From: Planctomycetota bacterium
GTDB taxonomy: Bacteria; Planctomycetota; Planctomycetia; Pirellulales; UBA1268
DNA length: 64,000 nucleotides
NCBI GenBank assembly: GCA_003669585.1
Contig: QWOQ01000005.1
Span: forward strand, 962,502 to 1,026,501
Direction of reading: 5' to 3'
Each line of letters opens with the position of its first letter. Position 1 is the first letter of the stretch. The notes below the pieces were generated by a model. The model saw only the letters and a list, made by a program, of their open reading frames with translations. It was not told the DNA's origin and did no database searches. The position numbers and the translations under genes were made by a program. Below are positions 18,322-27,085 of the stretch, piece by piece.

Positions 18322-19544
18322 ATACTTCCAAAAACAATTCTCTCGAGACTTCTTTGCAACCTGCCGCGCGAGGGCTCGCGCCGGTGGTGTCTGCCTCTGT
18401 TCAGCATCCTTTTCGCGAACTCGTCTGGGGCCGGGTTCTGGAGTTTTGTCGCGAGCCAGAAGCAGTTTTTTGGGTTTATGGATTTCCGGTATTGATGGTG
18501 TTGGCGCTTGGCATTGCGTTTCGTAGCGAACCTGTTGAAGAGTTAACGGTCGATGTTGTCTCGCACGAGTGCGCCGCTGAGTACGGTTTGATTCTGTCGG
18601 CTTCGCCGAGCCTCGAGGCCGGCGTTTTCGATCTGGAAACCGCCATGAATCGGCTTCGTTCTGGTCGCTGCGATCTTGCTGTTGTTATTTCAATGGATCC
18701 TGATTCTTCGAACGATTCTGTGGCCAGAGACAACCAGCCCGTCGATCACGCTGCGATCAACGTTTCAGAGATTGACGCGTCAGCCATCGCCTTTGCACCT
18801 CGATCCACAGATCAATTCGAATTCCGATTCGATCCAACCAGTCCCCAAAGCGTTTTGGCCAGAGACCGTGCCAACGATCTTTTACAGCGAGCCGCAGGTC
18901 GTCGCGATCTGGTGCCCACGACCGACCGGCTTCAACAGGAACCCGGCAGTCGCTATATCGATTTTTTGATTCCCGGTCTCCTCGGACTAAGCCTGATGGG
19001 AGGCGGTCTTTGGGGCGTCGGATTTGTAACCGTAGAGATGCGCATCCGAAAACTGCTCAAGCGTTTTCTGGCCACACCGATGAGCAAGAGTCAGTTCCTG
19101 CTCTCGATCATGGTCAGTCGGATGCTCTTCATGGTTCCCGAAGTGTTGCTTTTGGTTTTCTTTGCTCGAATTGTTTTTGGCGTACAGGTTTTCGGAAGTC
19201 CTCTGGCGTTAGCGTTTCTGATTCTCTTCGGATCGGTCATGTTTTCCGGAATAGGACTTCTGATCGCATCGAGAGCCAAAACGCTCGAAGCCGTCAGCGG
19301 TATTTTAAACCTGATCATGATGCCGATGTGGATTGGATCGGGCGTATTCTTTTCGAGAGAGCGATACCCGGATGCTATGCAGCCCTTTCTCAGGGCGCTT
19401 CCGTTGACCCCCTTGGTCGACGCCCTGCGCGGCGTGATGCTGGAAGGACAAACGCTTCTTGGAACGTGGCAGGAACTTGTGATTCTTGCCGCCTGGGGGC
19501 TCGTGTCGTTCGGACTGGCACTGCGATTTTTTCGTTGGTCATAG
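18318..19544 (+). CDS. ABC-2 type transporter permease
   Basis: Membrane partner of the ATPase at 17359. It has 408 residues: one N-terminal membrane helix (FWVYGFPVLMVLALGIAF), a periplasmic domain of about 150 residues, then five helices from FLIPGLLGLSLMGGGLWGVGF to the C-terminus. This is the standard ABC-2 (YhgE/DrrB-like) layout. The conserved region MRIRKLLKRFLATPMSKSQFLLS precedes the core helices. The large extracytoplasmic domain resembles exporters that hand substrate to a periplasmic adaptor. The DUF3467-HlyD-M50 cluster begins about 220 bp downstream, so a functional link is possible but unproven. Confidence 0.92.
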   Translation: MNTSKNNSLETSLQPAARGLAPVVSASVQHPFRELVWGRVLEFCREPEAVFWVYGFPVLMVLALGIAFRSEPVEELTVDVVSHECAAEYGLILSASPSLEAGVFDLETAMNRLRSGRCDLAVVISMDPDSSNDSVARDNQPVDHAAINVSEIDASAIAFAPRSTDQFEFRFDPTSPQSVLARDRANDLLQRAAGRRDLVPTTDRLQQEPGSRYIDFLIPGLLGLSLMGGGLWGVGFVTVEMRIRKLLKRFLATPMSKSQFLLSIMVSRMLFMVPEVLLLVFFARIVFGVQVFGSPLALAFLILFGSVMFSGIGLLIASRAKTLEAVSGILNLIMMPMWIGSGVFFSRERYPDAMQPFLRALPLTPLVDALRGVMLEGQTLLGTWQELVILAAWGLVSFGLALRFFRWS

Positions 19545-19767
19545 ACATCTCATCGAACCGTGGCAGAGATTTTTTGCGAGACTTTACAAGGGTTCAATTT
19601 CAATACGGATCGGCTTTTGTTCCTCGAAGTAGCCCCCCGACCAGCAGAAAGATAGACTTCTCGAAGAATGACACTTCTCCGCTACGCACAAATTCAACTT
19701 CGATGCGTAGTACCTGCGAATGTGTTTGTCCATGTTGTTTGTTTTTACTTTCTTTTAGGAGAGATCT

Positions 19768-20100
19768 ATGTCGAGCAAGTCTGATGCCCCACAGGCCAGC
19801 GCCCCGCGAGCTCCCGAGCAGATGCAGGTGCCAGTTGATGAAACCCACATCGTTGCCCACTATGCCAACTTTTGCCGCGTGACCGGAACTCCGGAGGAGT
19901 TGATCGTTGACTTCGGCCTCAATAAGCAGGTCGGTGGCACCACGCCAGAAACAATTCAGCTTACGCAGCGAATTATCGTCAACTTTTTCACAGCCAAACG
20001 TCTTGCTGCGGCACTTGCGATGGCAGTCAACCGTCACGAGCAGGCTTTTGGTCTGCTTGAGACCGACGTTCAGCGACGAATCGTTCCACAAAAGTCTTGA
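19768..20100 (+). CDS. DUF3467 family protein
   Basis: Small soluble protein (110 residues) of the DUF3467 family. Conserved features are YANFCRVTGTPEELIVDFGL and the central RIIVNFFTAKRLAAALAMAVNRHEQAFG. Its biochemical role is unknown. It has a strong ribosome site (AGGAGA) and a Pro/Ala-rich N-terminus. It is the first gene of a run with GAF-HlyD, HlyD and M50-HlyD proteins on the same strand. The spacing suggests one operon and a job in that envelope machine. Confidence 0.88.
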   Translation: MSSKSDAPQASAPRAPEQMQVPVDETHIVAHYANFCRVTGTPEELIVDFGLNKQVGGTTPETIQLTQRIIVNFFTAKRLAAALAMAVNRHEQAFGLLETDVQRRIVPQKS

Positions 20101-20136
20101 GCCACCCACAACGGAATCTCTTGGGGGTGATCCACT

Positions 20137-22224
20137 GTGAGTAGCGTCGATCCACGCTCGGTCGAAGAAGCGCGGCAGCAGATTCGCGCGCTCGTTGATG
20201 AAATCGATCAGCTTTCCAAAAGTGATCTGGCGGAAGCCGATTTCTTTCAAGGTCTGCTTGAAAGAGTTCTCACGGCGATGGGTGCGGTGGCGGGACTCGT
20301 ATGGTTGATCGGTGAAGGTGGGCGACTTGAAGCTGCTAGCCACATAGGACTTCCCAACACCGGCATCGGTGAAACTCCTCAATCGCAGGAGTCGCACGGA
20401 CGCTTGGTGCAGTCAGTCGCAAATTCCCAATCCGGGCTCGTTGTGCCGCCTCGGGGAGAACTCAATTCCCCGGGCGGCCCCGAGGGGGCAGCCAATCCAA
20501 CCGACCTGATCGTGGTCATGGCTCCGATTGATTGTTCCGGAAAACGGGCTGGGCTCCTTGAGGTCTTTCATCAGCCCAATCAACCCGATGTCGAACGCGG
20601 CTACCTCACGTTTCTTGAGCAGGTTTCAGGCGTCGCCGGAGGCTATCTGCAGCGCCGACAACTTCGTACTCTCGACGAACAGCAAGGTGTGCTTGCCCAA
20701 GTCGATCGCTTTAGCCGTGCGGTACACGAATCGCTCGATCCAATTGCAACTGCCTACACCCTTGCCAATGAAGGTCGTCGCATTATCGGCTGCGATCGTG
20801 TGGGAGTGCTCGTGAAACGACGAGGCCGCATGCGACTGGAGGCTGTGAGCGGGCAGGAATCGATCGAACGCCGGGCCACGGCCGTGCAGACTCTTGAAAC
20901 GCTTGTTCGCGTTGTTGCCAAGGCCGGTGATCCACTCTGGCACCCGGATGCTTCGCGAGAACTTCCTCCTCAGATCGAAGAAGAACTCGAGATCTATATT
21001 GACGAGTCGCATGCGACGATGATTGCAATCATTCCGCTTGAACGCCCCCGGCCAACGCCCGTTGTCAAGGCAGGTGGAGTCGATGCGGTAGCGATTGCCA
21101 AGGCCGAGGCTGCTCCGCGCGGGGCCCCGGCGCCGATTGCTGCGTTGGTGGCCGAATGGTTTACGGCAACCTCATTCGATGGAGGGCGACGGCCACGCGT
21201 TGAACTCGTTGCCGAGCATGCAAAACTCGCCATCGCCAATTCGCTCGATCATACGAGTTTACCGCTTTACGGGCTGATTTCTCTTCTTGGCAAGTCGAAG
21301 GTACTTACCAATGCAAGAAACCTCCCTCGCACTCTTCTCGCGACAATCGCAATTGTTGGTTCCATTGCCGGTTTGATATTCATTCCTGCCGAACTGCGTC
21401 TCGAAGGAAAAGGCACGCTCGAACCGGTTCATCGTCGCGATGTGTTTGCCGGAATTGAAGGCGTGGTTGAACGGATCGAAGAGGGCGTTGAACACGGCTC
21501 TGTGGTCAACGAAGGGCAGGTTCTTGCAACGCTACGCAACACCGATCTGGCGGTTGCCTTAATTGATGTTCTTGGACGCAAGGCCAGCACCGAAGAACAG
21601 CTTGTCAGTACGCAGCGATCGCTGCTTGAAGACAACAAACTTTCGGCCGATGAGCGCACCCGTCTCGCCGGTCGTGCTGCCCAGTTTCGCAGAGAGATCG
21701 CAAGCCTTGAAGAACAGCGTCAGCTCTACGAACGCAAGCAGACGGATTTGGAAATCAAAAGCCCAATCAATGGCGTGATCGTGACCTGGCAGGTGCGAGA
21801 CAGACTGATTCTCAGGCCGGTGGAAAAAGGACAGTCGCTCATGTCGGTTGCCGATAAAAACGGTCCTTGGGAACTTGAAATTCACATGCCCGACGATCGG
21901 CTCGGCCACGTCAACCGGGCTGCAGAAGAGGCTCGAGCGGCAGGCCACGATCTCCGGGTTGATTACATACTCGCCACCGATCCCGGCACGAGGCATTTTG
22001 GAACCGTCCGCGAGATTCATGAACAGGCGGAAATTCGGGGTGAAGAAGGCAACACGGTGCTCGTGCGGATCACGATTGATCCATCACGTCACGAAAAGGA
22101 GGAACTCGGAGCCGGGGCGAGCGTCACGGCGAGAATCGCCTGCGGGAAGCGTGCGCTTGGATATGTCTGGTTTCATGATGTGCTGGGTTTTATTCAGTCA
22201 CAGATTCTCTTTCGACTCTGGTAA
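20137..22224 (+). CDS. GAF-domain / HlyD-type membrane fusion protein
   Basis: 695-residue fusion. Residues about 35-180 form a GAF-like sensor domain, and a second GAF-like region covers about 190-390 (IIGCDRVGVLVKRRGRMRLEAVSG). One membrane helix follows (LATIAIVGSIAGLIFIPAELRL). Then comes an HlyD-type adaptor: lipoyl half FAGIEGVVERIEEGVEHGSVVNEGQVL, an alpha-helical hairpin rich in Glu/Arg, the second lipoyl half (LEIKSPINGVIVTWQV) and a barrel domain. This puts a cytoplasmic ligand-sensing region and a periplasmic adaptor in one chain, so export could be gated by a small ligand. The start is GTG 20137. Confidence 0.88.
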   Translation: MSSVDPRSVEEARQQIRALVDEIDQLSKSDLAEADFFQGLLERVLTAMGAVAGLVWLIGEGGRLEAASHIGLPNTGIGETPQSQESHGRLVQSVANSQSGLVVPPRGELNSPGGPEGAANPTDLIVVMAPIDCSGKRAGLLEVFHQPNQPDVERGYLTFLEQVSGVAGGYLQRRQLRTLDEQQGVLAQVDRFSRAVHESLDPIATAYTLANEGRRIIGCDRVGVLVKRRGRMRLEAVSGQESIERRATAVQTLETLVRVVAKAGDPLWHPDASRELPPQIEEELEIYIDESHATMIAIIPLERPRPTPVVKAGGVDAVAIAKAEAAPRGAPAPIAALVAEWFTATSFDGGRRPRVELVAEHAKLAIANSLDHTSLPLYGLISLLGKSKVLTNARNLPRTLLATIAIVGSIAGLIFIPAELRLEGKGTLEPVHRRDVFAGIEGVVERIEEGVEHGSVVNEGQVLATLRNTDLAVALIDVLGRKASTEEQLVSTQRSLLEDNKLSADERTRLAGRAAQFRREIASLEEQRQLYERKQTDLEIKSPINGVIVTWQVRDRLILRPVEKGQSLMSVADKNGPWELEIHMPDDRLGHVNRAAEEARAAGHDLRVDYILATDPGTRHFGTVREIHEQAEIRGEEGNTVLVRITIDPSRHEKEELGAGASVTARIACGKRALGYVWFHDVLGFIQSQILFRLW

Positions 22225-22328
22225 CGATACAGACCTGGCAACTTTTTGGCATTTTCCGTCACCGACTGCGTATGATCAAAGTCTCACCTTCAACGCAACC
22301 CACGGCCACCAGTTGATTGCTGACGATT

Positions 22329-23465
22329 ATGAATTTTCTTCCGACATCGACCCGAGAGAAACGAACCTTTATGAATCTTTCACAATGCGCTGCCACCGTG
22401 GCTCGACACCTGTCGGCCACAACATTGTTTTCAGGAAGTCTTTCAACAACTCTCCGTGGATGCAACGGGATTGGCATGGTCAGTATTATTTTTGCATATC
22501 CACTCGTTCAGGTTGCCCTCGCTGCCGAACCGACTGCATCAGAACCTCTTCTGCATCACTGCCTCGTATCCCTTGTTGAAGAGGCGAAAGTGCCGTCCCG
22601 AGAGGCGGGCGTGCTCTTTGAAATTGTTGTACGCGAAGGCGACACAATTGATAAAGATCAGATGCTTGCCCGAATCGATGACACACAGCCACAGTTTGAA
22701 AAGCGAAAGGCAATGGCCGAACACGAACAGACGCTTGGAAAGGCCGAAAGTGATGTCGATATTCGATATTCAATATCCGCCGAAGCGGTGGCAGCCGCCG
22801 AACTTAAAAAAGCTGTCGATGCTGATAAAAGGGTGCCGGGATCGGTGACACAAGTCGAGCGGGATCGCCTAGAACTCAACGAGCGAAAGGCAGAATTGCA
22901 AATCGAACAGGCCGAACTCGAACGGCGTTTGGCAACGCTCACCGCGCAGGCCAAAGAGGTCGAAGTTGATGCCGCCATCAGTGCGATCAGCAGACGTGTG
23001 ATCAATTCACCGCTCGCTGGAATCGTCGTGCAAGTTTATCCGCATCTCGGCGAATGGGTCCAGCCTGGCGATCCGGTGGCGCGGGTGGTTCGTATCGATA
23101 AGCTTCGCATCGAGGGCTATGTCGATAGTGCTCGCTGGAATCCTGATCAGATACGGGATCGACCGGTTACAGTTCAAGTTGTGTTAGCCGATAAACGCAT
23201 CGAGGAATTCTCCGGAAGAATTGTTTACACCAGTCCCATCGTCGAATCCGGTGGCGATTATCGCGTCTGGGCCGAGGTAGAAAACCGTCAGCACGAGCAG
23301 TCTAACCAGTGGCTTTTGCGTGCCGGACAGACGGCGGAAATGACAGTTCACTCTTCAAAGCCTTCGCTTTCACCTGTGCCTTCCGCCAAGCAGAGAATCG
23401 AAGATGCGGCAGCCAAGGAGCGACCTCGGATGCCGATCACACGAAAAATAGTCGCTCCAAAATGA
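22329..23465 (+). CDS. HlyD family periplasmic adaptor
   Basis: HlyD/RND-type periplasmic adaptor of about 378 residues. A hydrophobic stretch (MVSIIFAYPLVQVALA) near residue 50 looks like a signal peptide or anchor, so the true start may be later (ATG 22371 or 22476). The mature part has a lipoyl half (EAGVLFEIVVREGDTIDKDQMLARIDD), a long coiled-coil hairpin (about residues 115-215, Glu/Ala/Lys-rich), the second lipoyl half (VINSPLAGIVVQVYPHLGEWVQPGDPV) and a beta-barrel. It is the third gene of the DUF3467 cluster and would bridge the inner membrane part to an outer partner. Confidence 0.85.
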   Translation: MNFLPTSTREKRTFMNLSQCAATVARHLSATTLFSGSLSTTLRGCNGIGMVSIIFAYPLVQVALAAEPTASEPLLHHCLVSLVEEAKVPSREAGVLFEIVVREGDTIDKDQMLARIDDTQPQFEKRKAMAEHEQTLGKAESDVDIRYSISAEAVAAAELKKAVDADKRVPGSVTQVERDRLELNERKAELQIEQAELERRLATLTAQAKEVEVDAAISAISRRVINSPLAGIVVQVYPHLGEWVQPGDPVARVVRIDKLRIEGYVDSARWNPDQIRDRPVTVQVVLADKRIEEFSGRIVYTSPIVESGGDYRVWAEVENRQHEQSNQWLLRAGQTAEMTVHSSKPSLSPVPSAKQRIEDAAAKERPRMPITRKIVAPK

Positions 23466-23535
23466 ACGTTCACCGCACTCACCTTGAGTGATAAAAGCTG
23501 TATCTCGGTCGATCCCTGTTTGGTGATGACTTCCC

Positions 23536-25770
23536 ATGTCTTCTACCGCTGACGCTTTTCGTTCGAGTACTACCCGCGCAGTCGGCCTGCGTCGCAGGGG
23601 CGACCTTGTCACGGCGCGGCAGGTCTATCAAGGGCAAGCGTGGTGGGTTGTCAAAGACCCGATTTCACTTTCCTATTTTCGGTTCCGTCCCGAGGAATAC
23701 GCGTTGCTAGACATGCTCGACGGCGCGTCGAGTCTCGATCTATTGCAGCAAAAGTTTGAGGCCAAATTTCCCCCTCGGCGAATTACGCTTGAAGAACTCT
23801 CTCGGTTTATCGCTACGCTTCACAGAAGCGGCCTGGTGATGGGAGACAGGCCGGGGCAGGGCCCGCAACTCTTTGAGCGCCGACGGCAGAAGATTTGGCG
23901 ACAGTGGATGGGGTGGCTTTCAAACATTATGTCGCTGCGATTTCGGGGAATTGATCCCGACGCCATTCTTTCGCGAATGCAGCCTTGGATGTCTTGGTTT
24001 TTTACTCCTGGGGCAGCAGCAGGATGCGCGGTGTTGGTAGGAAGTGCCGCGATGCTGGTGCTTGTGAATTTTGATATCTTTCGCTCAAAGCTTCCTGAAT
24101 TCCATCAGTTTTTTGGCGCCGGCAACTGGCTCTATCTGGCAGTTGCACTCGGTGTCACCAAGGTGATTCACGAATTTGGCCACGGTCTTTCGTGCAAGCA
24201 GTTTGGGGGCGAGTGCCACGAGATGGGGATGATGCTTCTTGTTTTTACGCCGTGTCTGTACTGCGATGTCTCCGATAGCTGGATGCTTCCGAGCAAATGG
24301 AAACGGGCGGCTATCGGGGCCGCCGGCATGTATATCGAAGTGGTGATCGCATCGCTGGCGACGTTTGTCTGGTGGAACACCTATCCTGGCATCGTCAACC
24401 AAATGGCTCTCGACGTGATGTTTGTGTCGAGCGTTTCCACAATTCTCTTTAATGCCAATCCGTTGCTGCGTTACGACGGTTATTACATTCTTTCCGACCT
24501 GATCGAGATTCCAAACCTTCGGCAGAAAGCCACTTCGATCCTGGGTCGCACAGCGAGCTTTTGGTGCTTGGGCATCAAACAGCCCGACGATCCTTTTTTG
24601 CCGCAGCGAAAAAAAGCCCTTTTTGCTCTCTATGCTGTCGCTTCAGGCCTGTATGGCTGGGTCGTAACAGTGTCGATTTTCTTTTTTGTCTGGAAGGTCT
24701 TCGAGCCGTATCGGCTGCAGGTGATCGGACAGATCATGGCCATGGCCGCTCTCTGGGGGCTGGTTTTTCGTCCGCTATCGGGCATGATCAAATTTCTTAA
24801 AGTCCCCGGGAGACGCGAAGAAGTGAAAAACGTGAATCTTACTTCCACGCTTATTGTGAGCGCTGCACTCGCCGCGGCCATCGCACTGATTCCTTTGCCT
24901 CAGCGAGTCTGGTGCCCGGTAGAGTTGCGGCCTCGCAATGCCGAGACCGTATACGTTTCAGTTGCAGGACAACTCCAAACGCTGCTCAAGAAGGCTGGCG
25001 ATTTTGTCACGCAGGGGGAGGAAATTGCTCGGCTCGAGAGTCTCGAACTCAGGCTCCAGATTGCTGATCTCGAAGGCAAGGCGGCGCAGAGCAGCTCGCG
25101 ACTCGATGCCCTGCGTCGGGAGCGATTTACCGATCCGGCCGCAGGGCTTGAAATTGCCACGGTCACTGAAACACTCGAAAGCATCACCGATCAGCTTATA
25201 AAAAAACGCAATGATCTGGAGTCACTCGTGCTTCTGGCGCCGCGATCTGGACAGATTTTGCCGGGAAACTGGGTTGAAAGTCGTGAAGACCCCACCGGAA
25301 AACTGCCGATGTGGTCGGGGCTGGCCATGTCGGAAAAAAATCTTGGAGCCACATTCACCGAGGGCACCGTGCTGTGCTTAATCGGCGATGCTCATTCGCT
25401 TGAGTCGGCGATGCTCGTCGATCAATCGGAGGTCGAATTCGTTTCGGTCGGCCAAACGGTTGAACTCAAACTCGATGCATTTCCGTATCAGACGATTGTG
25501 GGCACGGTTGACGAGCTGGCTCAGGCCCGCGTGGAATCGAGTTCCCAGCGACTGAGCGTGAAGAGCGGCGGACAGGTGCCAACCCGTACCGACGAATCTG
25601 GCCGCGAGCTTCCCATTTCTACAAGCTACGAAGCGTCAATGAAAATCGATGATGAAAATGGTTACCTGATTCCCGGCATGCGAGGCACAGCAAGAATTCA
25701 AGTTGGATCGAGAACTGTCGGCGGATGGCTCGTGCGGCTCTTTCATCAAACATTTAACTTTAAGTTGTAA
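23536..25770 (+). CDS. M50 metallopeptidase with PqqD-like N-terminus and HlyD C-terminus
   Basis: 744-residue multidomain membrane protein. Residues about 20-105 resemble PqqD (FRFRPEEYALLDMLDGASSLDLLQQKFE), a peptide-chaperone fold. A site-2-protease (M50) core follows, with HEFGH at residues 212-216 and the third zinc ligand Asp314 in NPLLRYDGYY, embedded in several helices. From about residue 470 there is an HlyD-like adaptor (lipoyl half, short coiled coil, second half). PqqD-like domains recognise RiPP leader peptides, and M50/HlyD fusions are known in peptide export, so processing with export of a peptide is plausible. No precursor gene is recognised nearby. The stop is repeated in frame by a 12-bp repeat. 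Confidence 0.88.
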   Translation: MSSTADAFRSSTTRAVGLRRRGDLVTARQVYQGQAWWVVKDPISLSYFRFRPEEYALLDMLDGASSLDLLQQKFEAKFPPRRITLEELSRFIATLHRSGLVMGDRPGQGPQLFERRRQKIWRQWMGWLSNIMSLRFRGIDPDAILSRMQPWMSWFFTPGAAAGCAVLVGSAAMLVLVNFDIFRSKLPEFHQFFGAGNWLYLAVALGVTKVIHEFGHGLSCKQFGGECHEMGMMLLVFTPCLYCDVSDSWMLPSKWKRAAIGAAGMYIEVVIASLATFVWWNTYPGIVNQMALDVMFVSSVSTILFNANPLLRYDGYYILSDLIEIPNLRQKATSILGRTASFWCLGIKQPDDPFLPQRKKALFALYAVASGLYGWVVTVSIFFFVWKVFEPYRLQVIGQIMAMAALWGLVFRPLSGMIKFLKVPGRREEVKNVNLTSTLIVSAALAAAIALIPLPQRVWCPVELRPRNAETVYVSVAGQLQTLLKKAGDFVTQGEEIARLESLELRLQIADLEGKAAQSSSRLDALRRERFTDPAAGLEIATVTETLESITDQLIKKRNDLESLVLLAPRSGQILPGNWVESREDPTGKLPMWSGLAMSEKNLGATFTEGTVLCLIGDAHSLESAMLVDQSEVEFVSVGQTVELKLDAFPYQTIVGTVDELAQARVESSSQRLSVKSGGQVPTRTDESGRELPISTSYEASMKIDDENGYLIPGMRGTARIQVGSRTVGGWLVRLFHQTFNFKL

Positions 25771-25797
25771 TGTGCCCTGTAATGTGCCCTGTAATGT
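25766..25797. repeat. 12-bp tandem repeat, 2.7 copies, over a stop codon
   Basis: The unit TGTAATGTGCCC occurs twice in full and is followed by TGTAATGT. Each unit holds a TAA in the same frame, so the M50/HlyD gene has three successive in-frame stops. It looks like replication slippage; a regulatory role is not indicated. Confidence 0.9.
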
Positions 25798-25813
25798 TCT
25801 CGAGGCGCGTTTG

Positions 25814-26698
25814 ATGACCATCACGCTCGATCGGATCGATGTTTTTCCGATCAAGAGCCTTGACGGCCTCTCGCTTGAAGAAGCCGTCGTCCTTCCCTCA
25901 GGTGCTCTTGAATTCGATCGCCGCTGGCGACTGGTCGACATGGAACATCGGGTCGTCAACGCAAAGCGAACTGCTGCTATTCATCCGATCCGTGCTCGGT
26001 ACGACCTCGATGCTCGCACGGTCGAACTCTCCCACGAAATAAACGCTGCTGTCGATTGTTTTTCCGACAGGCCTGACCGATCGCTTTCAACCGAGGTTTT
26101 TTCATTGGAGCCTGGTTCTCGTGGCCCTTGCGGGTGGCTCTCGGAGGCTCTGGGCATTGACGTTTTGCTCGAAGAACGATCCGACGGCGGCTTTCCCGAC
26201 GACCTCGATTCTCCCGGCCCCACACTCATTTCCACCGCAACGCTGATTGAAGTCGCCCGCTGGTTTTCATTTTCGCTTGCCGAAGCCCGCCGTCGATTTC
26301 GCACCAATCTTGAAGTCGGCGGCTGCGAGGCGTTCTGGGAAGATTCGCTCGCGAGCCCCGCCTCGGATATTTCGACAGGTTCTCTGACGAATGGCCAGTT
26401 TTCCATTGGTTCCGATCAGGAATCTTGGGTTCATTTTCAAGCGACTGGAATTTGCCGCAGGTGCATTGTTGTGAGTCGAGATAGCCGCAGCGGCTTTCAC
26501 TCAGAACACTTCCGCGATGTGTTTGAATCGCGAAGGCGTTCAACGCTCCAGCAGATACCAGAAGGTGCATCCTGGCCTCATCTGTTTCGACTGGCTGTCA
26601 ATACCCGAAAAATCGACTCTCCATATCCATCTCATGGAACAACTTTTCGGCTCGGAGATCAAATATCGAAAAAAATCTCAAATGAGCTTTTTTTCTGA
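25814..26698 (+). CDS. MOSC domain protein
   Basis: 294-residue protein of the MOSC family (molybdenum cofactor sulfurase C-terminal type; relatives include YcbX and mARC). It has an N-terminal beta-barrel (ITLDRIDVFPIKSLDGLSLEEAVVLPSGALEFDRRWRLVD) and a MOSC domain with the FRTNLEV segment. The conserved Cys lies in ATGICRRCIVV, where the molybdenum-ligand or sulfur-carrier Cys is expected. These proteins reduce N-hydroxylated compounds or handle Mo-cofactor sulfur. I chose ATG 25814 because upstream codons read through the 12-bp repeat. No other molybdenum gene is adjacent. Confidence 0.88.
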   Translation: MTITLDRIDVFPIKSLDGLSLEEAVVLPSGALEFDRRWRLVDMEHRVVNAKRTAAIHPIRARYDLDARTVELSHEINAAVDCFSDRPDRSLSTEVFSLEPGSRGPCGWLSEALGIDVLLEERSDGGFPDDLDSPGPTLISTATLIEVARWFSFSLAEARRRFRTNLEVGGCEAFWEDSLASPASDISTGSLTNGQFSIGSDQESWVHFQATGICRRCIVVSRDSRSGFHSEHFRDVFESRRRSTLQQIPEGASWPHLFRLAVNTRKIDSPYPSHGTTFRLGDQISKKISNELFF

Positions 26699-27085
26699 TT
26701 TATCCCACAAAAGATAGCCTTTGACTTATTTCCTTGCGTTTTTTGAAACGATTAATCATAAAATACTTAGAGTTCTCTGGCAAAGAGCGTCTCTCGGCCA
26801 AAAAAGCCTCGGTTTTTCAATTGTGGCTGACTGATAGACACTTCTTGACGGGCTTCTCTGGGCGGAAAATTTTGTCCGATCTTTGTCTTCGCACACACCC
26901 TCAACGGCACAGTCGGACCTTGGTGAACGGTTTTTGTGCGAACTGTTTCGAAAGACCGATCGTAGAGACGGGGAATAGTTTGCCCATCGCTGATCGCACT
27001 GTTTGTAAGGGTTATCGGAATTCGGCAGATTCGATTACGGGCTGATCAATAACGTTCTTTTGTAGAAGTTTGGAGAGAATTCGAT
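26699..27085. other. Intergenic region upstream of the giant surface protein
   Basis: About 390 bp with no convincing coding frame. It probably carries the promoter and long 5' leader of the giant gene. I see no strong hairpin terminator for the MOSC gene and no riboswitch pattern. The ribosome site GGAGAGAA lies 8-15 bases before the giant gene's ATG. Confidence 0.5.
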
